Source: Tannerellaceae bacterium (lineage in GTDB: Bacteria; Bacteroidota; Bacteroidia; Bacteroidales; Tannerellaceae). From it: a stretch of 50,221 nt of DNA. The DNA is taken from positions 1 through 50,221 of the forward strand of contig JAJQAZ010000153.1 of assembly GCA_021203545.1 (NCBI GenBank), in the 5' to 3' direction. A model generated the notes under the pieces. The model had not been told where the DNA came from. It did not search any database and saw only the letters and a list, made by a program, of their open reading frames with translations. Positions 9,059 through 17,836 of the stretch are shown in pieces. A program made the position numbers and the translations under genes. Position 1 is the first letter of the stretch. Each line of letters opens with the position of its first letter.

Positions 9059-9851
9059 AAACTACCAAATAAAAAACCGGAGCTACAAAGGTCAGGCTAT
9101 CTATCCTATCCAGCAAACCACCATGTCCGGGTATCAGGTTACCGGTATCTTTGACACCTGCTTTTCTTTTTATGTCCGACATATAAAGATCTCCACAAAT
9201 ACCCAACAAACTGATTCCCACACCCAGCAACGAATAAATCAAAGGATTCCCCTGCGGCAATAACCAGATGCCTAACCCGTTTGCCAGACAGGTAGTCAGT
9301 ATAATCCCTCCCATAAAACCTTCCGCTGTTTTATTCGGACTGATACGGGGCATTATTTTATGTTTACCAAACAGTTTTCCTGTCATATACTGGAATGCAT
9401 CATTTAATTCGGTAAGGATAACCAAATAAAAGAAAAATTTAATTCCGTTCAATACAGGAATCTCCACCTCTATGTTTCGTATAAAAGCCAGATGTGCTGT
9501 TGAAAACACACAGATTAATACACCTGTAAAAACAGTCCGGGAATATCCGGCAAAAAGTATATAGCCGGTTATATAAACAACGGTCAAAAAAAGAAAAAGC
9601 AGATAATTAGTTGTGAGCGTACAATAAAACTGAATCAGAACAACCGGATAAAGCAGATACAACTTTAACAGGGAGGAAAGCGGATTCATCCTGTAATATT
9701 CCCTCATTGCCTGCCACGACAAAACTGCAACAAACAGGCTTGTAAGTATAGGGTGCAACAGGGCAACACTTACAAAAAGAACAATCACAAGCCAGCTTCT
9801 TATGCGGACAGGCACATCCGAAAAACGGTTCTTATCGTCAGATCGTTTCAT
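9024..9851 (-). CDS. CdsA-family CTP:phosphatidate cytidylyltransferase (YnbB-like)
   Basis: 275 residues with about seven or eight membrane segments. The full CdsA signature lies at about 226-251: SDIKRKAGVKDTGNLIPGHG followed by GLLDRID, including the Mg-binding K-D, H-G-G and D-R-x-D residues. The enzyme makes CDP-diacylglycerol or a CDP-activated analogue at the inner membrane. It is second in the operon, 17 bases after the CDP-alcohol transferase, and it overlaps the patatin-like gene. It is likely a paralogue of the housekeeping CdsA, as in the E. coli ynb operon. Which lipid it activates is not known. Confidence 0.9.
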   Translation of the reverse strand: MKRSDDKNRFSDVPVRIRSWLVIVLFVSVALLHPILTSLFVAVLSWQAMREYYRMNPLSSLLKLYLLYPVVLIQFYCTLTTNYLLFLFLTVVYITGYILFAGYSRTVFTGVLICVFSTAHLAFIRNIEVEIPVLNGIKFFFYLVILTELNDAFQYMTGKLFGKHKIMPRISPNKTAEGFMGGIILTTCLANGLGIWLLPQGNPLIYSLLGVGISLLGICGDLYMSDIKRKAGVKDTGNLIPGHGGLLDRIDSLTFVAPVFYLVVYAIFNSYGPAL

Positions 9852-9868
9852 ATAAAATGCTGTTGATT

Positions 9869-10465
9869 TTAAACAAATGATTTCCGTACACGGGCAATCG
9901 TACTAACAAGCAACAGGACCAGCACCGCCACCATAATATATATGGAATAAGAGCTTAAATCGACTGAAAAAAACTTTAGTAACCCATACAGGCCAAACAG
10001 AAAGGCACGGTCGCTTTTACCCATAGGGCCTTCGTAACGCCGTACACCTGAAATAACCTTTCCCATAATACCTGCATACTCGTTTACTACACTAAACACG
10101 ATAAAAAGAATGATCAGCCAGGATGCTTCCGGTTCGAATTTTAATAGAGGCAGGAAAATAAACAGGTCGGAAACCACATCGCCCAACTCATTAAGCATCT
10201 CCCCTTTTTTAGAAATCTGATTATACTGCCGTGCCATCATACCATCCAGCGCATTGAGCGCCATACGAAGCAGCAATCCAACCGGCAATGCCAGAAAGAA
10301 AAGGCGGTTCTGATCTGCAAACCAAAACATTACACCGATAACAAGCGACAGCACACAGGCACTTACAGTAATCTGGTTAGCAGTAATCTTACATCTGTGC
10401 AGGAAATGGAGAACCGGGGTTAATAGCTTCTGAAAAAAGGGTTTTATATTATATACTGATATCAT
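9869..10465 (-). CDS. CDP-alcohol phosphatidyltransferase (YnbA-like)
   Basis: 198 residues with about six membrane segments; the first gene of the lipid operon. The family motif DG-xx-AR-x8-G-xxx-D-xxx-D appears as DGMMARQYNQISKKGEMLNE followed by LGDVVSD. The position normally holding the third Asp is Asn, and an extra Asp follows four residues later. The LNExGDxxSD wording appears to be that of the YnbA subgroup. The enzyme would transfer a phosphatidyl group from a CDP-lipid to an alcohol headgroup. It is followed at 17 bases by the matching CdsA-like enzyme, so the pair forms a self-contained lipid-headgroup module. The acceptor alcohol is not deducible. Confidence 0.88.
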   Translation of the reverse strand: MISVYNIKPFFQKLLTPVLHFLHRCKITANQITVSACVLSLVIGVMFWFADQNRLFFLALPVGLLLRMALNALDGMMARQYNQISKKGEMLNELGDVVSDLFIFLPLLKFEPEASWLIILFIVFSVVNEYAGIMGKVISGVRRYEGPMGKSDRAFLFGLYGLLKFFSVDLSSYSIYIMVAVLVLLLVSTIARVRKSFV

Positions 10466-10675
10466 GCCACAAACGGGAGTTAGTTAATAATATTATTATA
10501 TCCGGGCTAAAGATAGTAAAAATATAGAAAAGAAAGCTACTTATATAAAAGTAAGAAGGCCAAATGATAAAAACAGACAGGCACAACCTTAAGGGTACAC
10601 AAGATGAACTTTACGAAGTTCTGCCTGTGTATAAGTCAAAGTTGTACCTGTGTAAGTTGTTTTACCTGTTTATTA
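10466..10675. other. Intergenic region upstream of the lipid operon
   Basis: About 210 bases without a convincing gene. A small hairpin GAACTT-TACG-AAGTTC lies at 10606-10621 just beyond the aldo/keto reductase stop and may help to terminate it. Imperfect repeats of CCTGTGTAwAAG-like sequence surround it. On the minus strand TATCTTTA at 10508-10515 is a one-mismatch -7 box that could serve the lipid operon. Confidence 0.35.
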
Positions 10676-12067
10676 TCAAAACGCGAGACGTTGCTTTAAA
10701 CGTTCCGCATACAAATCAATTCGCTGCATTTCCTGAACTATTTCTATTTTTTGCGGACATTTAGCCAGGCATTGGTCACACCCGATACAATGGTTAGCCT
10801 GCCGTAATTTAGGAACACTCCTATCATAACCGATCAGGAAAGCCCTGCGTGCTTTCACATAATTGGGATCCTGCGAACTTTTGGATAGATTTTCTTCACT
10901 GATACAACGGTTGTAATGGGCAAATGTTCCCGGAATATCCAATCCATACGGACAAGGCATGCAATACTGGCATTCCGTACAGGCTATATAGTCTGACCGC
11001 AACATTAACTCCGTAACCTTCTCCAATGCTTCATTTTCCTGTTGATTAACAGGGATAAGGGGAGAATAGGTCTGCACATTTTCCTGCAAATGTTCCATAT
11101 ATACCATACCACTCAATACAGTCAGAACATGTTCGGGAGTGCCTGCATACCGGAAAGCCCATGCAGCTGCACTATCTTCGGGACGTTCTTCTTTAAGAAT
11201 AGCCAAAGCATGAGGATTTAAACGTCCCAGACGCCCGCCCAACAAAGGCTCCATAATAACAGCCGGGACATTCCGTTTCACCAGTTCGCCATACAGGTAT
11301 TCGGCATTCGTATTCCGTCCTGTCGCATTCTGCCAGTCAATATAATTCAACTGTATCTGTGCAAAATCCCATTGGATATCCAGCGACAGGAGGTAATCAT
11401 ACACCTCGATATCACCATGGTAAGAGAAACCGAGATTACGGATACGTCCGGCTTGCCGCTCTTTAAGCAGGAAATCAAGGATTCCATTATCAATAAAACG
11501 CCCCCGGAAAGCATCCATTCCGTCCATTCCGATACCGTGCAGCAGATAGTAATCAATGTAATCCACCTGCAAATCCTCCATAGATTTGTAATAAAGTGCC
11601 GAAGAGCCTTCAAAACTCCGTAATTGCGGATCGTTGGCAAAGTTCGACATTTTGGTGGCAATAAAATAACTTTCACGTGGATGACGGCTCAACGCTATAC
11701 CGGTTGCCTTCTCTGACCAGCCTCTCACATATACGGGAGAAGTATCAAAGTAATTCACACCATGGGCAATCGCATAATCCACCAGGTCATTCACAGCATC
11801 CTGGTCTATCTCTTCACCGTTACCGTCTGCCCGTTGCCTTAAAGGCCAGCGCATACAACCATATCCCAACAGGGAAACCCTATCACCGGTATGCGGATTA
11901 ACCCGGTAAGTCATTTCGCCGGATGCAATACCGGATCCCTTTCCTCCCACAGCCTTTCCATTTTTCGGATCACATCCCACCAAAGCCATCCCGGAAACAG
12001 CAGCTGTTATACCAAAAGTCTTTAAAAACCTTCTACGATTGATAGTATTATTTTGGTTTGTTTTCAT
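10676..12067 (-). CDS. Tat-exported Fe-S aldo/keto reductase
   Basis: 463 residues. The N-terminus has a twin-arginine-type signal (NRRRFLKTFGITAAVSGMALVGC) with a possible lipobox Cys. The middle is an aldo/keto reductase barrel with Asp/Tyr (FDTSPVYVRGW), Lys (ATKMSNF) and His (YLLHGIG). The C-terminus holds two ferredoxin-like clusters, CTECQYCMPCPYGLDIP and CIGCDQCLAKCP. It is the second gene of a two-gene unit, overlapping the polyferredoxin stop by four bases. The pairing suggests that electrons pass from the membrane polyferredoxin to the reductase on the periplasmic side. Substrate unknown. Confidence 0.88.
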   Translation of the reverse strand: MKTNQNNTINRRRFLKTFGITAAVSGMALVGCDPKNGKAVGGKGSGIASGEMTYRVNPHTGDRVSLLGYGCMRWPLRQRADGNGEEIDQDAVNDLVDYAIAHGVNYFDTSPVYVRGWSEKATGIALSRHPRESYFIATKMSNFANDPQLRSFEGSSALYYKSMEDLQVDYIDYYLLHGIGMDGMDAFRGRFIDNGILDFLLKERQAGRIRNLGFSYHGDIEVYDYLLSLDIQWDFAQIQLNYIDWQNATGRNTNAEYLYGELVKRNVPAVIMEPLLGGRLGRLNPHALAILKEERPEDSAAAWAFRYAGTPEHVLTVLSGMVYMEHLQENVQTYSPLIPVNQQENEALEKVTELMLRSDYIACTECQYCMPCPYGLDIPGTFAHYNRCISEENLSKSSQDPNYVKARRAFLIGYDRSVPKLRQANHCIGCDQCLAKCPQKIEIVQEMQRIDLYAERLKQRLAF

Positions 12068-13578
12068 ATTTCATGATGTTTTACATTTCCTTCTACATAA
12101 ATAGCACTGTAAGGTCGTGAAGGGCACAAATTCTCGCAGCCCCCGCAACCGGTACAACGTTCGGTGTCAACTGCCGGAACAGGCAATTCTTTCCCTGATT
12201 CGCTGTTTTTATTCGGTATCATCTGTATAGCATCCACCGGACAATGGCGGGCACAATTATTACACTTCACATCCCCCGAATACGGAAGGCAAAGTTCCTT
12301 TTTCCAGACAGCCCTCCCTATTTGTGTGGCTGATTTATCAGCAGTAGTGATCTTCCGGATAGCTCCTGTAGGACATACTTCGGAACATTTGGTGCATTCC
12401 GGACGGCAATATCCACGTTCGTAACTAATTTCCGGTTGCATCATTCGCCCGATAGCCGCTGACGGGCATAGTATCTGGTTCGGACAAACAGATACACATA
12501 ACTGGCAGGCCGTACAATGACGGGCAAAATGGGTGATCCCCACTCCTCCGGGCGGTATAATATGCGTTTGCCGGTCGGGTGCTTTTTTATCTTCTATATC
12601 TGCAAAACCACCATCTACATGTAATTGCTGCGCACGGGCAGCCACAGTAGTCAGCGCCATAACCGAAGTAACCGAAAGGAAACGCCGCCTCGAATCGTCC
12701 TCCTGTGTTCTCTCTTCTTTAACCTTCGCACGCCGGCGGCTATATATCATAGCCTCTTTATTACACTTCTCCAGACAGTTCATACAGGAAACACAGCGGC
12801 TATAATCAATCTGTTGATTTTTTGCATCAATACAAGCGGCTTTACAATTACGGGCACAAAGACCACATTTATTGCATTTTTCCTGATCGAAAACAGGTTT
12901 GAAAAGAGAATATTCTGAAAGAAATCCCAACAGGGTTCCTACCGGACAAATAGTATTACAATAAGTGCGCCCGTTACGCCAGGCAAGGTAACCAACTATT
13001 AAAAAAGTAAGAAGCGAAATAATGAAGGTAGATATGCTTCTTATCCATACTTCGGTAGAGTAAAAAGCATAACTATCCGCACGTTCAGCCAGGTAAGCCA
13101 GGATATTATTCCCCCACCGGTAAAAAGGGGCGAACAGATTGGACGCTATCCTTCCGTAAGCACTGTACGGCTCAAGTAAACCGAAAAGCATATGGAAAGA
13201 GGCAAAAAAAGAAGCGATCAAAGCAAATACAAAAACAGCCAGTAAACTATACCGCAGCCATTTCCTGGCCGGAGAATAACGGAATCTGTTTTTCTTTTGC
13301 CTACTTCCTCCCCACGAGATCACATCCTGAAATATACCCAACGGACAGATCACCGAACAATAAATACGTCCGAATAATAATGTAAGGACAATAAGCGCAA
13401 CAACAATTCCCACATTCAGGGCCAAAAGAGCCGGTATAAATTGTATGCGGGCGAGCCAGCCAAACCAGCCATGTGTTATTCCTGTAAAATCAAGGAACAA
13501 CAGCGTAAGAAGAATAAAAGTAATAGAAGCAAGTGTAATTCTTATTTTTCGTAGCATATACCTGTATGTTGTAAACAT
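12064..13578 (-). CDS. Membrane polyferredoxin (NapH/YccM-like)
   Basis: 504 residues. The N-terminal half has about five membrane helices with the paired motifs YCSVICPLGIFQ and YCNTICPVGTLLG seen in NapH, CcoG and YccM proteins. These are followed by CNKCGLCARNC and CVSCMNCLEKC. An internal RRRFLSVTSVMALTTVAARA looks like a second Tat-type signal or membrane anchor. The C-terminal third has further clusters: CTACQLCVSVCP, CTKCSEVCP, CNNCARHCP and CTGCGGCENLCP. In total it carries roughly six or more [4Fe-4S] motifs. It is translationally coupled to the reductase behind it and would move electrons across or along the inner membrane. Donor unknown; quinol or ferredoxin are possible. Confidence 0.85.
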   Translation of the reverse strand: MFTTYRYMLRKIRITLASITFILLTLLFLDFTGITHGWFGWLARIQFIPALLALNVGIVVALIVLTLLFGRIYCSVICPLGIFQDVISWGGSRQKKNRFRYSPARKWLRYSLLAVFVFALIASFFASFHMLFGLLEPYSAYGRIASNLFAPFYRWGNNILAYLAERADSYAFYSTEVWIRSISTFIISLLTFLIVGYLAWRNGRTYCNTICPVGTLLGFLSEYSLFKPVFDQEKCNKCGLCARNCKAACIDAKNQQIDYSRCVSCMNCLEKCNKEAMIYSRRRAKVKEERTQEDDSRRRFLSVTSVMALTTVAARAQQLHVDGGFADIEDKKAPDRQTHIIPPGGVGITHFARHCTACQLCVSVCPNQILCPSAAIGRMMQPEISYERGYCRPECTKCSEVCPTGAIRKITTADKSATQIGRAVWKKELCLPYSGDVKCNNCARHCPVDAIQMIPNKNSESGKELPVPAVDTERCTGCGGCENLCPSRPYSAIYVEGNVKHHEI

Positions 13579-13725
13579 TATGATTTGGCTACAAAAATGG
13601 TTATTTATTCCACCCCGTTATCCTTTCCCGGTATGAAGTAGACAAAATAGGCTCTCAACACGATATTATACAGGTATCAGTTAATGGAATTCTTTAACAA
13701 GGCAAGTACAAACGTTTTTATTTTT

Positions 13726-13989
13726 TCATCGGTTTTTCGCCGGCTTTCGCTGGCGCAGATTTAAATCTGTGCCTAAACCCCAACAATAGTTATAATCTTC
13801 TTTTATTTTTTTATTCCGGCCGGCCCGTTTCTTCCTGATGCCAGCCTTCATTTTGGCCGCCCCTGAATTGTGCTGCCCGCGAACATACGAAGTCTTTTTG
13901 GCTTTGGTTTTAACCTTCTCTTCTTTGGGTGCCGGATTACCACTCCCCTTGAAGACCATCCCATTTTCCATTATATCTTTAATATCCAT
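13726..13989 (-). CDS. Small lysine-rich protein, C-terminus made by a repeat
   Basis: 87 residues, strongly basic (KVKTKAKKTSYVRGQHNSG, then KKRAGRNKKIKED). A perfect minus-strand -7 box (TACCTTTG) at 14017-14024 lies 28 bases before the ATG, which supports real expression. The last residues, from about Leu-Gly-Thr-Asp-Leu-Asn-Leu-Arg onward, are encoded by the dispersed 22-bp palindrome at 13752-13773. The repeat therefore appears to have landed in or replaced the original 3-prime end. No family is recognised. Nucleic-acid binding is plausible from charge alone. Confidence 0.55.
   Translation of the reverse strand: MDIKDIMENGMVFKGSGNPAPKEEKVKTKAKKTSYVRGQHNSGAAKMKAGIRKKRAGRNKKIKEDYNYCWGLGTDLNLRQRKPAKNR
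13752..13773 (+). repeat. Dispersed 22-bp palindrome, copy 1
   Basis: The core begins GGCGCAGATTTAAATCTG and ends TGCC. It is palindromic except for one C/T pair. It is flanked by GCT on the left and TAAAC on the right. Two more copies in the same orientation are at 23094-23115 and 50174-50195. This copy lies inside the 3-prime end of the small basic gene. Confidence 0.8.
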
Positions 13990-14016
13990 CTTTCTGTATT
14001 CAGTTGTTTAGTGGTA

Positions 14017-14024
14017 CAAAGGTA
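14017..14024 (-). promoter_or_regulatory. -7 promoter box for small basic gene
   Basis: The plus strand reads CAAAGGTA, so the minus strand reads TACCTTTG, an exact TAnnTTTG. It is 28 bases from the start codon at 13987-13989. A weak CGAA at 14043 could be a degenerate -33 element. Confidence 0.55.
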
Positions 14025-14227
14025 CAGCTTTTAAAACGATTACGAAAATGACAGAAACTAACCCAAAGTAGCCTACACTCCTTTATTATTACTTACACCC
14101 ATTTTTATACATATCTTTTTTATGTTTAAGTATTGTAAGCCCAGAGGGCTTATGATCTGTTACTTTTTCGATTTTATAATTTGGTTTTTACACAGGCTCC
14201 TCCAAGGAAACCTTTTTCATTTTTCAT

Positions 14228-15544
14228 TTATTCAAACAATTGGTAAGCGGCACTTAGGAATGAGGGATAGATGCCGTCGCCGTTGAACATATTGATATAA
14301 AACAGGGTAATCAGGTCGTTTTCAGGGTCAATAATATATTTGGTGCCCATCATACCGCCCCATGAATAAGCTGTATTGGATACTTCGGGAACCGGTTTGC
14401 GGTGTTCGTTATATAATTCAAATCCGAGGCCAAAGCGGAAGTTCTCGCCTCCGGCATTCATTTCCGGCAAACAATTAAGGGTCGACATCAGCTCCACTGT
14501 CTCCGGTTTTAATATCCGGTGTCCGTTATACTCTCCTTTATTAAGTAACATCTGGCAGAATTTAGCATAATCTCCAATGGGCCCATTCAATCCCATACCA
14601 CCTTCACAATAGGTCTGAACAGGACTCACCGCACCTTCAATATACATAGTTGTAACGGGTTCCAATACACCATTTTCTAACTTATAAGGTTTTACAAAAC
14701 GGTCATAAGCCTCCGGGCCGTAAAACCAATCCGTATCGTCCATGCCAAGTGGCTCCAACACAGACCGTTTTACATATTCACGCAACGACATACCCGAAAT
14801 ACGCTCAATCATATAAGCCAGTACATTGCTGGAGGGATGATAATTCCAGTCGGAACCCGGATCAAATCCAAGCGGATACTTTAATGTTTCAAGTACATTC
14901 TCTTCAAGATAGTCAGCCTCTGTATTAGGTTCGCTGTATTGAGCTTTAGGTGCTTTTCCATCACTATTGTTCCCGGCAGCTCTATTTTGCTCAATCTGGC
15001 TCCGGCGTGCTCTACCAACCTCACCGGCCATAACACCGGAGGTATGAGCCATTAAATGCTCAAAAGTCATAGGAGATGCTACAGGACGGGTTTCATATGT
15101 TCCGTCTTCATTCACACTTACCAGAACTTCAGAAGGTATTTCGGGAAAATAAACGGACACAGCATCATCCACTGCGACAAGCCCCTTCTCTACTAATGTC
15201 ATAAAAGCCACAGTTGTAATAGCTTTGGTTTGCGAAAATTTAACATAGTAGTCATCTACTGAAGCCGGTATGCGCTTCTCCGGATCTTTCCAACCAAACG
15301 CTTTATGATACACCACATTTCCACCTTTCGCGACAAAGGCCGCCAGCGTGTAGGTTTTACCCTCATCTATCATAGATTGAAGCAGGGAGTCCATTCCGGC
15401 AATTTTTTCAGAAGTTGTACCCACATCTTCCGGATTAAACGAATAGTTGAATTGCCGGGGCGTTGTTGGATTTTTCGCCGTTTTATCTGTGCATGATGCA
15501 CATACTACAGACAACAAAAGGATTGCTAAATAAATGTTTTTCAT
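14228..15544 (-). CDS. Beta-lactamase-fold serine hydrolase lipoprotein
   Basis: 438 residues. A lipoprotein signal peptide (MKNIYLAILLLSVVCASC) places it on the outer or inner membrane facing the periplasm. The class C beta-lactamase / esterase family (PF00144 type) is shown by the SxxK motif SQTK in YVKFSQTKAITT and by YHPSSN as the Y-x-N region. GGMMGTKYI near the C-terminus stands in the KTG region. Such enzymes are usually peptidases or esterases rather than true beta-lactamases. It is a single gene with a one-mismatch minus-strand -7 box just upstream. Substrate unknown. Confidence 0.85.
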   Translation of the reverse strand: MKNIYLAILLLSVVCASCTDKTAKNPTTPRQFNYSFNPEDVGTTSEKIAGMDSLLQSMIDEGKTYTLAAFVAKGGNVVYHKAFGWKDPEKRIPASVDDYYVKFSQTKAITTVAFMTLVEKGLVAVDDAVSVYFPEIPSEVLVSVNEDGTYETRPVASPMTFEHLMAHTSGVMAGEVGRARRSQIEQNRAAGNNSDGKAPKAQYSEPNTEADYLEENVLETLKYPLGFDPGSDWNYHPSSNVLAYMIERISGMSLREYVKRSVLEPLGMDDTDWFYGPEAYDRFVKPYKLENGVLEPVTTMYIEGAVSPVQTYCEGGMGLNGPIGDYAKFCQMLLNKGEYNGHRILKPETVELMSTLNCLPEMNAGGENFRFGLGFELYNEHRKPVPEVSNTAYSWGGMMGTKYIIDPENDLITLFYINMFNGDGIYPSFLSAAYQLFE

Positions 15545-15662
15545 GATTTACAAAGATTTATACATAATAGTAAAAGCGTAAAATTAAGTATTTCAGGCTT
15601 TCCGTACAAATGGAAAAGAATAAAAAGAGAAAAAGAATCAACCATTAATTAAATAATTTTGT

Positions 15663-15670
15663 TATCTTTG
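15663..15670 (+). promoter_or_regulatory. -7 promoter box and long leader of DEAD helicase gene
   Basis: TATCTTTG is an exact TAnnTTTG match. Transcription would start near 15677, leaving a leader of about 100 bases before the ATG at 15775. Long leaders are usual for cold-inducible RNA helicase and csp genes. No stable hairpin was confirmed by eye. Confidence 0.6.
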
Positions 15671-15774
15671 CAAAAGTTATAGCAATTTCGTGTTGGTTTT
15701 ACTCCTAAGTTTTTCCCCACTATTTTGTATTTATAAATTTAAGAAATCACTGCTATTTGAGCAGATACAATTAA

Positions 15775-16902
15775 ATGACATTTAAAGAATTAAACGTGAT
15801 AGAACCGCTGTTAAAGGCTCTTGATCAAAAAGGATACCAAAACCCTACACCTATTCAGCAAAAAGCAATTCCTCTTGTCTTAACAAAACAAGACCTGCTG
15901 GGATTGGCACAAACAGGTACAGGAAAAACCGCAGCATTTGCACTTCCTATCCTCCAGTTATTGTCTGACGAAAAAGAGAAAAAAGAAAACAAAAGAAAGA
16001 TACGCGCCCTCATTCTTACTCCTACACGCGAACTGGCCATACAGATTGCAGATTGTTTTCAGTAATATGGAAAATATACCGGTCTGCGGCATTGTGTTAT
16101 TTTCGGCGGTGTTAAACAAAAACCCCAGACAGACACTTTGCAAAGAGGTGTAGACATTTTGATCGCTACCCCCGGCAGGTTGCTTGACCTGATGAACCAG
16201 GGATTTATCAACCTGAATACCATTCAGCATTTTGTACTGGACGAGGCAGACCGTATGCTGGATATGGGTTTTATTCATGATATCAAAAGAATATTACCCC
16301 GCTTACCGGAAAAGAAACAGACACTTTTCTTCTCCGCGACCATGCCTTCAACAATCCAGTCGTTATCGCGTGCTATATTAAAGAATCCGGCACGGGTAGA
16401 AGTTACTCCTGTCTCTTCTACAGTAGAGACAATCGAACAATATCTGTACCATGTAAATAAACAGGAAAAGAAAAACCTCCTCGTTTAATTACTTAAAAAG
16501 AAAAAAGCCGACTCTGTACTGGTATTTTCAAAAACAAAACACGGTGCCGACAAAATAGCCCGCATATTATGCAAATCAGGCATAGGTAGCGAAGCTATAC
16601 ACGGCAACAAATCGCAGAATGCCCGTCAACGTGCATTAAGTAACTTCAAATCCGGTGAAACACAGGTGTTGATCGCTACAGATATTGCCGCGCGTGGTAT
16701 CGACATCAACCAGTTAGGCCTGGTGATTAATTACGACCTGCCTGATGTGGCTGAAACATATGTGCATCGCATCGGGCGAACCGGACGCGCAGGACACAGC
16801 GGAATCGCATTAAGCTTTTGTTCGGAAGAAGAACAAAACCTGTTGAAAGACATACAGAAACTAATCGGGAAAAGGTTAGCAACATTACCTTTACCTGCCT
16901 AA
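15775..16902 (+). pseudogene. DEAD-box RNA helicase (RhlE-like) with two in-frame TAA
   Basis: One reading frame of 375 codons carries all helicase motifs but has TAA codons at 16063-16065 and 16486-16488. The motifs are the Q-motif YQNPTPIQQ, Walker A AQTGTGKT (about 45), PTRELAIQI, TPGRLLD, DEAD (156), SAT (187), [10 protein letters not shown] and [10 protein letters not shown] (331). Both stops interrupt otherwise conserved-looking sequence (DCFQ-stop-YGKYTGLRH and KNLLV-stop-LLKKKK). Both could be CAA glutamine codons after C-to-T changes. The length is short for RhlE, lacking a basic C-terminal tail. It is followed at 40 bases by cold-shock genes, suggesting a role in RNA unwinding at low temperature. 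If both stops are real, the gene is dead. Confidence 0.85.
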
Positions 16903-16942
16903 AAATGAACTAATTTTCAATTAATAATTTAAATAAAAATAT

Positions 16943-17440
16943 ATGGCAAGACCTCCGGCAACGAATAAAAGGGACAACGAGAAAAAAAGACAGTCTAAAC
17001 GTCTTGAAAAAGAAAAACGCAAGGAAGAAAGAAAAAAGAGCAGTACCAAAGGGGCTTCTCTGGAAGATATGTTTATGTATGTAGATGCAAACGGCCAGCT
17101 TACATCTACTCCTCCGGATTTACAAAACAGAGAAAAAGTAGATTTGGAATCCATTATTATATCTACCCCTAAAAAAGTAGAAGAGGAAGAAAATCCTGTA
17201 CATAAAGGAAGAGTTGAACATTTCAATGCCGCGAAAGGATATGGTTTCATAAAAGAACTATCAAGTATTAACAAATACTTTTTCCATATCAGTGCCACCA
17301 AAGAAAATATAAAAGATGGTAACATTGTGTACTTCGAACTGGAACGTGGAACAAAAGACATGAATGCTGTAAACATACGTTTCGAAGAGAATAATACACC
17401 TGCTGCCCCCACAACAGAAATAGAAGAAAATCAAGACTGA
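16943..17440 (+). CDS. Cold-shock-domain protein with basic N-terminal extension
   Basis: 165 residues. The C-terminal part (about 88-155) is a cold-shock domain: KGRVEHFNAAKGYGFIKE contains the RNP1-like KGYGFI, and YFFHIS is the RNP2-like strand. The first 45 residues are an unusually basic, Lys/Arg/Glu-rich helix (KRDNEKKRQSKRLEKEKRKE) that probably adds RNA affinity. It lies between a DEAD helicase and an RRM protein. Together they look like an RNA-remodelling unit for cold or stress. The ATG at 16943 is the natural start. Confidence 0.88.
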   Translation: MARPPATNKRDNEKKRQSKRLEKEKRKEERKKSSTKGASLEDMFMYVDANGQLTSTPPDLQNREKVDLESIIISTPKKVEEEENPVHKGRVEHFNAAKGYGFIKELSSINKYFFHISATKENIKDGNIVYFELERGTKDMNAVNIRFEENNTPAAPTTEIEENQD

Positions 17441-17480
17441 GGAAAAGTTTCCTCGTCATTATATTTAATAAAAAGTAAAA

Positions 17481-17807
17481 ATGAACATTTACATTTCAAA
17501 TTTAAGTTATGGCATAAGTGATGCCGACTTAAGAGATTTATTCAATGAGTACGGCGAAGTTATGTCGGCAAAAGTAATTATGGACCGCGAAACCGGTCGC
17601 TCAAGAGGTTTCGGCTTTGTAGAAATGGCCGACGATGCTAATGGACAAACTGCAATTGATGAACTAAACAACGCTGAATACGACGGAAAAACAATCTCTG
17701 TTTCTGTTGCACGTCCGCGTACCGAACGTCCCCAGGGTGGCGGTGGTTTCAACAACCGTCGTGGTGGAAACGGTGGTGGTAACAATTATAACTCAAGAAG
17801 ATATTAA
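17481..17807 (+). CDS. RRM RNA-binding protein, glycine-rich tail
   Basis: 108 residues. A single RNA recognition motif starts at the N-terminus: NIYISNLSY is RNP2 and SRGFGFVEM is RNP1. A short Gly/Asn/Arg tail (GGGFNNRRGGNGGGNNYNS) follows, the layout of cyanobacterial and Bacteroidetes Rbp proteins. It is 40 bases after the cold-shock-domain gene and ends before a strong terminator, so it is the last gene of the unit. Confidence 0.93.
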   Translation: MNIYISNLSYGISDADLRDLFNEYGEVMSAKVIMDRETGRSRGFGFVEMADDANGQTAIDELNNAEYDGKTISVSVARPRTERPQGGGGFNNRRGGNGGGNNYNSRRY

Positions 17808-17836
17808 TCTGAAAGATAGTTTATAATAAAGAAAAT

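Noticed and set aside
10564-10764. Plus-strand 66-codon ORF
   Set aside because: It overlaps the end of the aldo/keto reductase on the other strand, has no recognisable sequence and no promoter box.
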